A stretch of DNA of 64,000 bases from Sinonovacula constricta (Eukaryota; Mollusca; Bivalvia; Cardiida; Solecurtidae): NCBI GenBank assembly GCA_007844125.1, contig CM017573.1:3487141-3551140 (forward strand). The letters run 5' to 3'. The notes under the pieces were generated by a model, which made no database searches, had not been told where the DNA came from, and saw only the letters and a list, made by a program, of their open reading frames with translations. This document shows positions 22,971-35,600 of this stretch, one piece after another. Every line of letters starts with the position of its first letter. Position 1 is the stretch's first letter. The position numbers and the translations under genes are program-made.

Positions 22971-24689
22971 TGTTCTTACCCCAAACAGGATTGAAATGAT
23001 ATGCTTGTACAGTAAAGACAGTATTGTTATCAGGTACAATTTGGTCACATATTTGTACATATATTTTTTAATATCAGTAAAAAAGACAGACTTTTTTCTT
23101 TTCATTCTGGAAAGACATTGTAGATCATATTTTCAAATATTGAAATTATTATAAAATCCAATATCGTCATTGCTCGATTAACGTGTCATGTTTTTATGGG
23201 ACAACTTTCAAAGATGACAGCCTAATTATATTACAGGGTAGCAGTTCATTTACGTCTCATCACTGGTATTAGATTTCTTATCTGTCTTATTAAGTCTAGA
23301 CAAACAAATTATTGGAGTCAGTCCCCTTTTCTTTAAAACCTCTTATTTTAGACACAATTCCAACTCAACTGTTAAACTTGTCAAAGCCCATTCTAACCTT
23401 ATTTGCAAACTTTTTCAGCTAGGCCTTACCTTAAGAAAATGTCAAATATTTTCCACAATTGGGCTTGTGGCTTGTGGCTTGGAATGAACACCCACACACT
23501 AAGTCATTAAGTAGGTAAATTATATTTAAGAAGATTAAAACTTTCCTCAGTGATCTCCCTTCAGTACTTAATTGCCTTTTTGTGCCTTAGCATAATCTCC
23601 AGTCTTCAGGCAAGTCGTGTCACAAATTAATTTATAAAGCCTAATTCAAATAGATAAGGCCATGACATAGTTCATCATTAAGATCAATCCAATATATTTG
23701 TATCAATTAGATGATTTTAAGGGGAGGAGTGGGGATCGCATAAATATACTTAAATGGTGATGTCCAACTTTTGTTGGTTGAAGAAAATCCTAGATAAATA
23801 TCTTGTTAGAAGCCTAATTAACTTACGCATTTCAGGTAAATAGCTGTATCTGCTTGAAGTAAATACAGTCTCCAGATATCTGAAATATGGTGGATGGAAT
23901 GATGAACCCAACAAACACTGTTGTTCTATGTGATCTTAATCTTTAATTCTTAGCCTGCAAAGCATGGATTGATCAGGCGTAGGCAAATAGCTGTCTGATT
24001 GTGGTTCGCACTTTCTGTTGCCAAGTCTCCATTCATATGTTTTGTTACATTTGAATAATGTTGTTAACAAACAATGGGTACCTTACTGATACAGCAGGGA
24101 AAGAGTTGAAGAAGTCCTAAATTGTAATTACATTGTATGCACCTAATTGGAGCACCTTGAGTAACTGATATCAATTACCCAATTATATTAGTACTTAACA
24201 TAATTAGAGATAGGTATAATTGAAAAGTATGACATTGACAGTATGATTGACATAATTGACATCCATTTTATTGTGAGTAGAAAGGAAATGATAGAAGATT
24301 TCCAAAACACATAGTGATTTAATAAATTTGCTTTCATCTGTTATACTGCTAGTGGAAATAATGCATGGGTATTCATTGGGTGGTAAATCTATACATGCAA
24401 GAACCTTATTTTTTTGTTGCTTACATTAATTGTGGGACATTTTCATAAAAAGCAAATTAAAACTAGGCAGTTCTATTTGAGGAATGAAGAGTTGGTTTTT
24501 TGATCTAAGAACTGTGTTTGGCCGTTTAAAGTATTTTGGTGACTGAAGGACTTCACGATATACTTTAAATGGCCCAACACATATCAACATTGGCCATTAA
24601 TGTTGACATTTATTGTCTGTGTACAACATAGGAAAATATGACGATATACTTGCATTGGTAGATTCTGTGTATTTTTGTTAATCATTTTG

Positions 24690-24900
24690 TTAGTATAGTA
24701 AAATTACACGTCTCTATAAAGGCCAATTTCATAAGTATATAGTATCTGACTTCTTTATTCAGTGAGAAAACTGACCACAATAACGGGCACGCCACTAATC
24801 TGGCATAACGACCAGTTCTGCTAGAACATATTGTGTATTTCTGAGGTAAAGTCCAACCTCAGTTGCGACCATCTTGACCAAAACAAGTCACCTTTTGTAT
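24690..24900. mobile_element. Possible MITE or DNA-transposon remnant
   Basis: ACGTCTCTATAAAGGCCAAT, ATAACGACCAGTTCTGC and CCAACCTCAGTTGCGACC are CpG-bearing strings unlike the flanks. They resemble short non-autonomous DNA elements that I recall from invertebrate genomes. No terminal inverted repeats or target duplication could be delimited, so the call is weak. Confidence 0.25.
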
Positions 24901-25199
24901 AAAATTATTCTTGACGTGAGACTGTGAATGACACATCATGGACATGTGTGATTAACACTAATTAAGTGTGATCTTTGATTCTAATCTTTGCTAAAATGAC
25001 ATATTTCATTATATCAATGACTTGTAAATTTAAACAGTTTATTTATTACAGTAATGATTATCATAAGTAATTAAAGGATTTATATGAGGTAAAATATTTC
25101 CATTACATAAATGGTATAATTTTGTTAAAACATTTTGAAAAGAAATGTGATTTTTGTTTGTTTTAAGTCCCTTTTCAAAGGTCAAAGACATATGAGGCA

Positions 25200-25310
25200 G
25201 TCTCTTTTATACTCACCCAAACTCAATATTAAGACCAACTCACTATTAAGACCAATTTGAGTCAGAATGTAAGGTGGTCTTAATAGAGGAATTTTACTGT
25301 AAATGAATTA
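25200..25310. repeat. Short inverted-repeat (MITE-like) segment
   Basis: A perfect 12-bp inverted repeat, CTATTAAGACCA (25243-25254) and TGGTCTTAATAG (25275-25286), is separated by 20 bp. A second partial copy of the left arm (TATTAAGACCAACT) lies just upstream. It could fold into a hairpin and looks like the core of a small palindromic element. Confidence 0.45.
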
Positions 25311-26699
25311 CCAATGTGTAGTTTTCATGTAGTTTTCAAGAATGTTCAAAATTGCTGACAGTGAATTTAAGTATTCAAAAGGTATCTGCTATGTAAATGA
25401 AAGTTTAGTTCCTAATGTTTGATATTTTTGGTTATCAGGATCCAGCCCAGGAAGAACATCAAAGGAATTTTCATGCAATTTTGATTGGCTATGTATAGAT
25501 TCAGGATAAGGTTGGTTTTAGTTATTATTTAAGTATCTGGTTTTTCTTATGTCAAGCTTTTTAACTTATACCTGATCAAAGTTGAGACATCGAGAACCAA
25601 CTGTAAGTTAATAAAGGACAGATTTATGATAAATATATGTTTACAATTAAAGGTGGTAACTGATAGTTTACTGATATCAAATGCATGTAACAATATTTTC
25701 CCACTGTTTCTGGGAATTTATGTATAATTTCTGCATAAACTCATACTTCTAAGTATAGACAATTTGAGAACATCACCTATATTGTGAAAAAAAAAATACT
25801 CTAAATGTTCCTTCCTGTCAAGTCTATAAATAAGCATGAATGTGATCTCCCTGGAACACTGGGACTACCTGGATGATGATATGATGTGATCTGAAAAGTA
25901 AGTTGTCACATGGTTTTCTTAGTTTAAAAAAGCTGTCTGCAGCATGCCTCAGTTAGGAAATTTTGGTTTGCAAGGAGTGGGGATTTATGCTTCACTGTTC
26001 ACATAGATCTAGGACATCAATGAACAGCATTTTGCAGGCCTTTTCCAGGTAATAATGAGATATTTGGTTCTTTAAAAAAAAAGGTTTAAATTGTGGGACC
26101 CACCTTTTGCTCAAAGCATCAAATTTAAAAAAAAGGTAGTCAACATTTTTGTATATGTTTATATGCCTATCCACAAAGTCACCCTTTCAGTTTTATTAGC
26201 CCGTCATCCATTTGGTCAGTCCAGGTATTTATTACGTGCCTCTCCTTTTCCCCTCACACCTTTCTAATCCTATTGGAAGCAAATCTTAATTATTATTTCT
26301 ACCTTAAATGTTATTACCCTAGAAGCCTTTCAATATCTCTCCCAATAATCCGTTACAGTTCATTTGACAATGCCTGTACTAAACCTTGAAATGCTCTTAT
26401 AAGTCACCTACTGGGTAAATGTCAGTGTACTAGTATACCGTCTGATTGAGAAGCTGCCAAATCATTTGATATTTAAACATGTGTAGGCTATGTGGTACAT
26501 GGCATGCTGTCATATACCAAAAAATAAAGTTGACAAGTAAACAGCTTTGCTGATTTGTCACTTGTCGATCCCTAGCTATAGCTGATTGAGGTAATCCCTA
26601 GGCACTTCCACAGTCCAGGTAGAAAGATTCCTATGTTGATATGATTTCAATCCATCTGTGTTTCAACTCACAGATTTAAATCAACTACTTCTCTATTTG

Positions 26700-26800
26700 A
26701 CTCCACTATTGTTGATGGGACCTCTAACTGCTTGACCACAAGCTTGCTGGCAAATTGATGGGACGATAAACCCAATAAACAAACAAACAAACTTTTGTTA
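26700..26800 (+). mobile_element. SINE or LINE 3' tail-like fragment
   Basis: ATTGATGGGACGATAAACCC is followed by an AATAAACAAACAAACAAAC simple tail, the kind of 3' end seen on retroposons. Similar ends occur near 23895-23925 and 48095-48120. Confidence 0.4.
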
Positions 26801-28034
26801 AGGATAGGATGAAGTGTCTTCCCCTATATATAAAAGCTAGACATCATTATAATACCATATTTTTTTTTGCTATTTCACTAACAAAAAAAATAGCTAGCTT
26901 GAGCAAATTCTTGCCCCATGTGGGGCTCAGGCTCACAACTTTCTATCTATGATAAATAGAGAGTGGGGACTTCAACCCTGGTCATGATATAGTGGTTTAT
27001 GATTATGATACTTAGTTACTTGGTTATTTAAGCCCATTACTTGCTGGAGACACTTTTAGGGTGTGGTATGTTTTATGTTTATGCAGTGAACATTGTTTCC
27101 AGCAAGTAAAGGTACATATTTTTGGTCATAACATGTATTGATAAATGTTTGGCAGCATAAGATCCCAGCAGAAGGTGTCTCATCAGGATCTACACTTTTT
27201 GTCCATGTCTGATCATTTTTTGGCTTACCAGGTTAACAGTTTAACTTGAGCATTAAATAGATTAACCACAAAGGCAGCAGACACCAACATTAAGGTTGTA
27301 CCAAGTAGCTGGGTATGCACATTGCTTCACAACACCATTTGATCATGTAATCTGGCAACATTCACGAAGTTGATACCCTTGGATTGAGTTGGATTGTACC
27401 TTGTCAACTTAACTCTATACCTGCTGTGTACAAATTGATCAGAACTACAAAGAGTGCAGATCCAGTTCAGCCAGACCTTGCTAGATGCTGTTTATTTGGG
27501 ATTTTCACTTTTGTTTGTGTTTCCAGTAACTTTTGTTTAAACACTTGTAATTGTCAGATATATTGAGTAAATATGTTATGGATACTTATCAGATGTAGCC
27601 TTATAAGGGTTAATGTTCAATTAGTAGAAGAATTATGGTAACATTGTTTTAGAGTATCATAAAAACAATAGGAAGCCCTCACCAAAGGTTAGCCAATCAA
27701 CACCTCAGTTACATTCCAATGTGGGCCATATCAAATGTATCTTCAGTGTTGAAGAACTCCCTAAAGTATTAAATTACCTTTGAGCTGAAAAGCTACCTTT
27801 TTGGTTTTAATATTATTTTGCCCTAAGGTTGTAAAACTATTTGCAGCATAAGATTTAATTAGCTTGTAGTCTTTTGTTTGTGATTAATGTTTGCACAGTA
27901 TATTTACAAATAATACCATCAAGTATATGACATTCCATTCTATCAAAAAAGACAAATGATCATAAAAGCAGGTTCAGTGCCGATATAATGTTGCCCTACA
28001 TGCACCTAAATGTACTTATGCCATTTATAATGCA

Positions 28035-28270
28035 GGCAATTTTAAAGTTGGTATCGGACAGTTTGGACCAGACTGTGTTTTCTTATACAACCATACAAAT
28101 TATTGTTACCTGAACTTAGTGAAGATCCTGTTATGGTATTTATTGATGTCCTGCTTCTATATGAAAGTGGCGAATAACAACTAACTCCCATTACAAATAT
28201 GTACTTCCTGTCTGACCGATGTTGTACTGCTATTTTTAAACTAAGAAAAGCATGTGACTGACAACTTACT
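28035..28270 (+). mobile_element. Diverged dispersed repeat family D, copy 1
   Basis: GGTATCGGACAGTTTGGACC, a TTACCTGAACTTAG block, TTTATTGATGTCC and an AACTCCCATTAC block recur in the same order and spacing at 45975-46200. The two copies are strongly diverged, and no element class is recognised. Confidence 0.5.
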
Positions 28271-28410
28271 TTTAAGATAATGTTATATCATATTTCGGGT
28301 AATCAGTTCTGATGTTGGTATCCATTATTATCAGAAATCCTGAACTTGCTCATTTATAGATTTAGGAGGAATGAACATTTAGAGAGATTGTTTTTTGTAT
28401 TTTACTGCCT

Positions 28411-31400
28411 TAAAATTGATCTAGCATTTAGAATCATCCTGATTAGACAAAAGCATCAGTTAATGCAGAAGTTAGGCCCAAATTTCTCAAAACAGGGGTA
28501 AGGTTTTGTAAACTATATTTGACGTAGGCCAACTTTCGATAAAACCTGTACGTAGACATTTTCTAACAAACATGTGCTTAGTTTAAAAGGGCAGTTCCAA
28601 TGGTCAGGGTAAATTGTGAAAAGGTGGGATAATATCTCAAAAGCACTACATGTTAACAAAGTCAAGGCAGCTTTATAATACCTTTATCAAACATCATTAA
28701 AATATTCTTTAAAATATTGCTGGTAAAACATAAACACAACAATATAAAGTTGCTTGTTTTTGTGGCAACAATGTGAAAGATTGAGGCCAGGATAGTTAGC
28801 GACCACAGTAAACAATAATTGGTCCATTGTTCTTAATGATACAGAAATCCTAAACTCCAATTATCCCAACATTACCTTTGATGTTGGTCAAATGCTGTGT
28901 TTTAGGGGTTTAATACCAACCATTCATTCAAGCAACCATACAAACTGTGTTATTTAATGCTCTGGAATTTGTGGCTTCTAGCTAACAAGATGGTTTTGTT
29001 TCTTGTGGGGTCTATACTTTGTTGATTAAATTTTGTGGATTCTAAGTGACATCAATAACAGAGATCATTTGGTATTCAGAGGTGAAGGAACCCCATTAAC
29101 ATTTTCTTTGATAATGATTGTTAGTTCAAATATCTTCAAGATAAAAAATAGCTTTACATACCTGGCAAATTGTTTTATGTCTTCAAATGACCCACAAACT
29201 GTCTTTCAGTTATCCCAAGATGATTTTCCTTTCAATAAGGTATAGTGCTGTCTCCATTGTTTATAGTATGCCATACAAACCTAACATGAGCGACCACACT
29301 TAGTCACATTACCTTGACATCATGCTGACCAGTTGTGGAAATGCAATAATAGTTCTTTGCTTTAGCTACACCAATATTTGAGATATATCAGGATTTTCAT
29401 GTTGGAAAACTTATTATTGTAAAGAATGACATGAAAAGCAAACATTTTAAACATGCAACTCTCTGAGTTAAGACTTGGCATGATGTATAATCATATTGAG
29501 CAACATAAAATGACGACAGTGTTGTTGTTTTTTAGATTACCAAAAAAGTTACAATTTGTTAAAAGAATCACCTTTTTTGTCACAAAATGGCAAGCATCAG
29601 TGTGTTTGTTTGGTGTTGTTAACTCTAGATAACTATCAATTGGTAGTAACAATGCAGCTTTCTTAGCATAATTTATGACCTGCTAGCATGCACTTGTAAA
29701 TTGCTTAATAATTGATGGGAATCATTTTTGGGGTCATGACCCATTTAACAAGCTTGAAATTTGTAATAGAAAGGAAACAAAATGTCTTTTTGTATTTATT
29801 CAACAGGGAGGTGTTTAAGGAGAGATGTGAGGAAAAGTGCAATCAGGTTCTCGTCTAATAAAATACTTTGTACCAACATTTTGTCCAATAAAATAAATAT
29901 AAGTGCAGTGATTCTTGTTCATTTAAATGGAAGAAACCAGCCTTATAAGGGACCACCAAGAGGAAACCACCCACAGAGTATCATTACAAGAAGTAGAAGC
30001 TTGCTTGTGGTTTGATATCAAATCAAATTGACAAAATCATAGCATCATCAAACTTTTTATTGCAGGTAAAAGACAACATGACCAATGTCTTCATACAGTA
30101 ACTCTTCCATGGGGGCTCCTCATTGTTAGTTACCTTACTGGGACACAAGCCCATGTGGTGAGGGACTGAGGAGTAATGAGTCAGTCACTCTTCCAGTTAC
30201 TCCTCCATGGGGGCTCCTCATTATTAGTTACCTTACTGGGACACAAGCCCATGTGGTGAGGGACTGAGGAGTAATGAGTCAGTCACTCTTCCAGTTACTT
30301 TTACATGGGGGCTCCTCATTATTAGTTACCCTACTGGGACACAAACACATGTGGTGAGGGACTGAGGAGTAATGAGTCAGTCACTCTTCCAGTTACTCTT
30401 CCATGGGGGCTCCTCATTATAAGTTACCTTACTGGGACACAAGCCCATGTGGTGAGGGACTGAGGAGTAATGAGTCGGTGACTCTTCCAGTTACTCTTCC
30501 ATGGGGGCTCCTCATTGTTAGTTACCTTACTGGGACACAAGCCCATGTGGTGAGGGACTGAGGAGTAATGAGTCAGTTACTCTTCCAGTTACTCTTCCAT
30601 GGGGGCTCCTCATTGTTAGTTACCTTACTGGGATACAAGCCCATGTGGTGAGGGACTGAGGAGTAATGAGTCGATGACTCTTCCAGTTACTCTTCCATGG
30701 GGACTCCTCATTATTAGTTACCTTACTGGGACACAAACCCATGTGGTGAGGGACTGAGGAGTAATGAGTCAGTCACTCTTCCAGTTACTCTTCCATGGGG
30801 GCTCCTCATTATTAGTTACCTTACTGGGACACAAACACATGTGGTGAGGGACTGAGGAGTAATGAGTCAGTCACTCTTCCAGTTACTCTTCCATGGGGGC
30901 TCCTCATTATTAGTTACCTTACTGGGACACAAGCCCATGTGGTGAGGGACTGAGGAGTAATGAGTCGATGACTCTTACAGTTACTCTTCCATGGGGGCTC
31001 CTCATTATTAGTTACCTTACTGGGACACAAGCACATGTGGTGATGGACTGAGAAGTAATGAGTCAGTCACTCTTCCAGTTACTCTTCCATATGGGCTCCT
31101 CATTGTTAGTTACCTTACTGGGATACAAGCCCATGTGGTGAGGGACTGAGGAGTAATGAGTCAGTCACTCTTCCAGTTACTCTTCCATGGGGACTCCTCA
31201 TTGTTAGTTACCTTACTGGGACACAAGCCCATGTGGTGAGGGGCTGAGGAGTAATGAGTCGGTGACTCTTACAGTTACTCTTCCATGGGGGCTCCTCATT
31301 GTTAGTTACCTTACTGAGACACAAACCCATGTGGTGAGGGACTGAGGAGAAATGAGTCAGTGACTCTTCCAGTTACTCTTCCATGGGGGCTCCTCATTGT

Positions 31401-32680
31401 TAGTTACCTTACTGGGACACAAGCCCATGTGGTGAGGGACTGAGGCGTAATGAGTCGGTGACTCTTACAGTTACTCTTCCATGGGGGCTCCTCATTGTTA
31501 GTTACCTTACTGGGACACAAACCCATGTGGTGAGGGACTGAGGAGTAATGAGTCAGTGACTCTTCCAGTTACTCTTCCATGGGGACTCCTCATTGTTAGT
31601 TACCTTACTGAGACACAAACCAATGTGGTGAGGGACTGAGGAGTAATGAGTCAGTCACTCTTCCAGTTACTCTTCCATGGTGGCTCCTCGTTATTAGTTA
31701 CCTTACTGGGACACAAACCCATGTGGTGAGGGACTGAGGAGTAATGAGTCAGTCACTCTTCCAGTTACTCTTCCATGGGGACTCCTCATTGTTAGTTACC
31801 TTACTGGGACACAAACCCATGTGGTGAGGGACTGAGGAGTAATGAGTCAGTGACTCTTCCAGTTACTCTTCCATGGGGACTCCTCATTGTTAGTTACCTT
31901 ACTGGGACACAAACCCATGTGGTGAGGGACTGAGGAGTAATGAGTCAGTCACTCTTCCAGTTATTCTTCCATGGGTGCTCCTCATTGTTAGTTACCTTAC
32001 TGGGACACAAGCGCATGTGATGAGGGGCTAAGGAGTTGTGACTTTACCAGCTTTTCTTCCAAGGGAGGGTCTACTCATTATAGTACCTACTGAAATTCAC
32101 TGAAGCTCCCTAGTACTAACTTCTAGCCTGCTGTACCATTTTTGTTCTTGACTTAATAATGTTTTGCTTATAACTACATGCAGCAGCAACATACTGCTAG
32201 ATACTGCAGGGAATAGTGTAGATCCTCATCTGTACTATTTGCCTAAGCCAGGTGAATCCTTGATTAGCAGGCTAAGACCTTATAGATGTTTGATATATTC
32301 CAGGATCAGATTGCCCACCTGTACGCCTCTGCCAACACACTTCACTGGGCCATGGCAATTTACCTTTGCTACAACACTCACACACAAGTCTGACACCTGT
32401 AATATTTAACTCCAGGATTAGATCTGTGGGCAGGAATTCAGATATGGCTATAAGGTTGAAAAACTTTGAGCTGAAGTATCTTTTTTTTAGGGTTTAGAAG
32501 CTACAGGAATCCTAAGTGAGGGTTCTAGCTTATAGCTTAACTTTGATGCAAACTCTGAGCTTGATGTCTGCATTAACCTGGCAGTACATATTTTGTCACT
32601 GTGGTACTGCATAAACTCAGCAGTATTCATTTAACGTTTATGTGCTGCTGTATAAACTCAACAGTATACATTTTGCTTTT
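28411..32680 (+). repeat. Tandem segmental duplication, left copy (A)
   Basis: This 4.27-kb segment is repeated directly at 32681-36745. It consists of a left unique part (28411-30106), a 98-bp minisatellite (30107-32066) and a right unique part (32067-32680). Offsets between copies are 4263 bp left of the array and 4066 bp right of it. Array length explains the change (196 bp, two units), with small indels making up the rest. At the junction, CATTTTGCTTTTA joins AAATTGATCT; the two parental ends share TTA. A 70-codon open frame at 29033-29245 is identical in both copies but has no gene-like support. Confidence 0.95.
30107..32066. repeat. 98-bp minisatellite, 20 copies (array A)
   Basis: Unit starts (CCATGGGGGCTCCTCATT) are spaced exactly 98 bp from 30107 to 31969, giving 20 units. 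Each unit also holds TTAGTTACCTTACTGGGACA, CATGTGGTGAGGGACTGAGG and AGTAATGAGTCAGTCACTCT. The last string carries an AP-1-like TGAGTCA, and in many copies it forms the palindrome GAGTCAGTGACTC. Variation is mostly single-base (ATTATTAG or ATTGTTAG; AAGCCC or AAACCC; TCAGTC, TCGGTG or TCGATG). Confidence 0.97.
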
Positions 32681-35600
32681 AAAATTGATCTCGCATTTTA
32701 AATCATCCTGATTAGACAAAAGCATCAGTTAATGCAGAAGTTAGGCCCAAATTTCTCAAAACAGGGGTAAGGTTTTGTAAACTATATTTGACGTATGACG
32801 ATAAAACCTGTACGTAGACATTTTCTAGCAAACTTGTACTTACTTTATAAGGGCAGTTCCAATGTTCAGGGTAAATTGTGAAACTGTGGGATAATATCTC
32901 AAAAGCACTACATGTTAACAAAGTCAAGGCAGCTTTATAAATACCTTTATTAAACAGCATTAAAATATTCTTTAAAATATTGCTGGTAAAACATAAACAC
33001 CACAATATAAAGTTGCTTGTTTGTGTGGCAACAATGAGAACAATTGAGGCCAGGATAGTTAGCGACCACAGTAAACAATAATTGGTCCATTGTTCTAAAT
33101 GATACAGAAATCCTAAACTCCAATTATCCCAACATTACCTTTGATGTTGGTCAAATGCTGTGTTTTAGGGGTTTAATACCAACCATTCATTCAAGCAACC
33201 ATACAAACTGTGTTATTTAATGCTCTGGAATTTGTGGCTTCTAGCTAACAAGATGGTTTTGTTCCTTGTGGGGTCTATACTTTGTTGATTAAATTTTGTG
33301 GATTCTAAGTGACATCAATAACAGAGATCATTTGGTATTCAGAGGTGAAGGAACCCCATTAACATTTTCTTTGATAATGATTGTTAGTTCAAATATCTTC
33401 AAGATAAAAAATAGCTTTACATACCTGGCAAATTGTTTTATGTCTTCAAATGACCCACAAACTGTCTTTCAGTTATCCCAAGATGATTTTCCTTTCAATA
33501 AGGTATAGTGCTGTCTCCATTGTTTATAGTATGCCATACAAACCTAACATGAGCGACCACACTTAGTCACATTACCTTGACATCATGCTGACCAGTTGTG
33601 GAAATGCAATAATAGTTCTTTGCTTTAGCTACACCAATATTTGAGATATATCAGGATTTTCATGTTGGAAAACTTATTATTGTAAAGAATGACATGAAAA
33701 GCAAACATTTTAAACATGCAACTCTCTGAGTTAAGACGTGGCAAGATGTATAATTATATTGAGCAACATTAAAAGATGATAGTGTTGTTGTTTTTTAGAT
33801 TACCAAAAAAGTAACAATTTGTTAAAAGAATCACCTTTTTTGTCACAAAATGGCAAGCATCAGTGTGTTTGTTTGGTGTTGTTAACTCTAGATAACTATC
33901 AATTGGTAGTAACAATGCAGCTTTCTTAGCATAATTTATGACCTGCTAGCATGCACTTGTAAATTGCTTAATAATTGATGGGAATCATTTTTGGGGTCAT
34001 GACCCATTTAACAAGCTTGAAATTTGTAATAGAAAGGAAACAAAATGTCTTTTTGTATTTATTCAACAGGGAGGTGTTTAAGGAGAGATGTGAGGAAAAG
34101 TGCAATCAGGTTCTCGTCTAATAAAATACTTTGTACCCACATTTTGTATAATAAAATAAATGTGCAGTGATTCTTGTTCATTTAAATGGAAGAAACCAGC
34201 CTTATAGGGGACCACCAAGAGAAAACCACCCACAGAATATCATTACAAGAAGTAGAAGCTTGCTTGTGGTTTGATATCAAATCAAATTGACAAAATCATA
34301 GCATTATCCAACTTTTTATTGCAGGTAAAAGGCAACATGACCAATGTCTTCATACAGTAACTCTTTCTCCATGGGGGCTCCTCATTATTAGTTACCTTAC
34401 TGGGACACAAGCGCATGTGATGAGGGACTGAGGAGTAATGAGTCAGTCACTCTTCCAGTTACTCTTCCATGGGGGCTCCTCATTGTTAGTTACCTTACTG
34501 AGACACAAACCCATGTGGTGAGGGGCTAAGGAGTAATGAGTCGGTGACTCTTACAGTCACTCCTCCATGGGGGCTCCTCATTATTAGTTACCTTACTGGG
34601 ATACAAGCCCATGTGGTGAGGGACTGAGGAGTAATGAGTCAGTGTCTCTTCCAGTAACTCTTCCATGGGGGCTCCTCATTATTAGTTACCTTACTGGGAC
34701 ACAAACCCATGTGGTGAGGGACTGAGGAGTAATGAGTCGGTGACTCTTACAGTTACTCTTCCATGGGGGCTCCTCATTATTAGTTACCTTACTGGGACAC
34801 AAGCCCATGTGGTGAGGGACTGAGGAGTAATGAGTCAGTCACTCTTCCAGTTACTCTTCCATGGGGGCTCCTCATTATTAGTTACCTTACTGGGACACAA
34901 GCCCATGTGGTGAGGGACTGAGGAGTAATGAGTCAGTCACTCTTCCAGTTACTCTTCCATGGGGGCTTCTCATTATTAGTTACCTTACTGGGACACAAAC
35001 CCATGTGGTGAGGGGCTGAGGAGTAATGAGTCAGTCACTCTTCCAGTTACTCTTCCATGGGGGCTCCTCATTGTTAGTTACCTTACTGAGACACAAACCC
35101 ATGTGGTGAGGGGCTAAGGAGTAATGAGTCGGTGACTCTTACAGTCACTCTTCCATGGGGGCTCCTCATTATTAGTTACCTTACTGGGACACAAGCCCAT
35201 GTGGTGAGGGACTGAGGAGTAATGAGTCAGTCACTCTTCCAGTTACTCTTCCATGGGGGCTCCTCATTGTTAGCTACCTTACTGGGACACAAACCAATGT
35301 GGTGAGGGGCTGAGGAGTAATGAGTCAGTCACTCTTCCAGTTACTCTTCCATGGGGGCTCCTCATTGTTAGCTACCTTACTGGGACACAAACCCATGTGG
35401 TGAGGGGCTGAGGAGTAATGAGTCAGTCACTCTTCCAGTTACTCTTCCATGGGGACTCCTCATTATTAGTTACCTTACTGGGACACAAACCCATGTGGTG
35501 AGGGGCTGAGGAGTAATGAGTCAGTCACTCTTCCAGTTACTCTTCCATGGGGGCTCCTCATTGTTAGCTACCTTACTGGGACACAAGCCCATGTGGTGAG

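Larger units (their letters stand above)
21366..28410. other. Long non-coding stretch with repeat fragments
   Basis: No exon is supported over 7 kb. It contains family B fragments (22560-22700 and 22875-22970), MITE-like pieces (24690-24900 and 25200-25310), a family C/tail-like piece (26700-26800), a possible tRNA-like string (26905-26945) and a family D copy (28035-28270). The remainder is AT-rich and unremarkable. Short open frames (for example 21832-22092 and 27384-27566) have no supporting signals. Confidence 0.65.
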
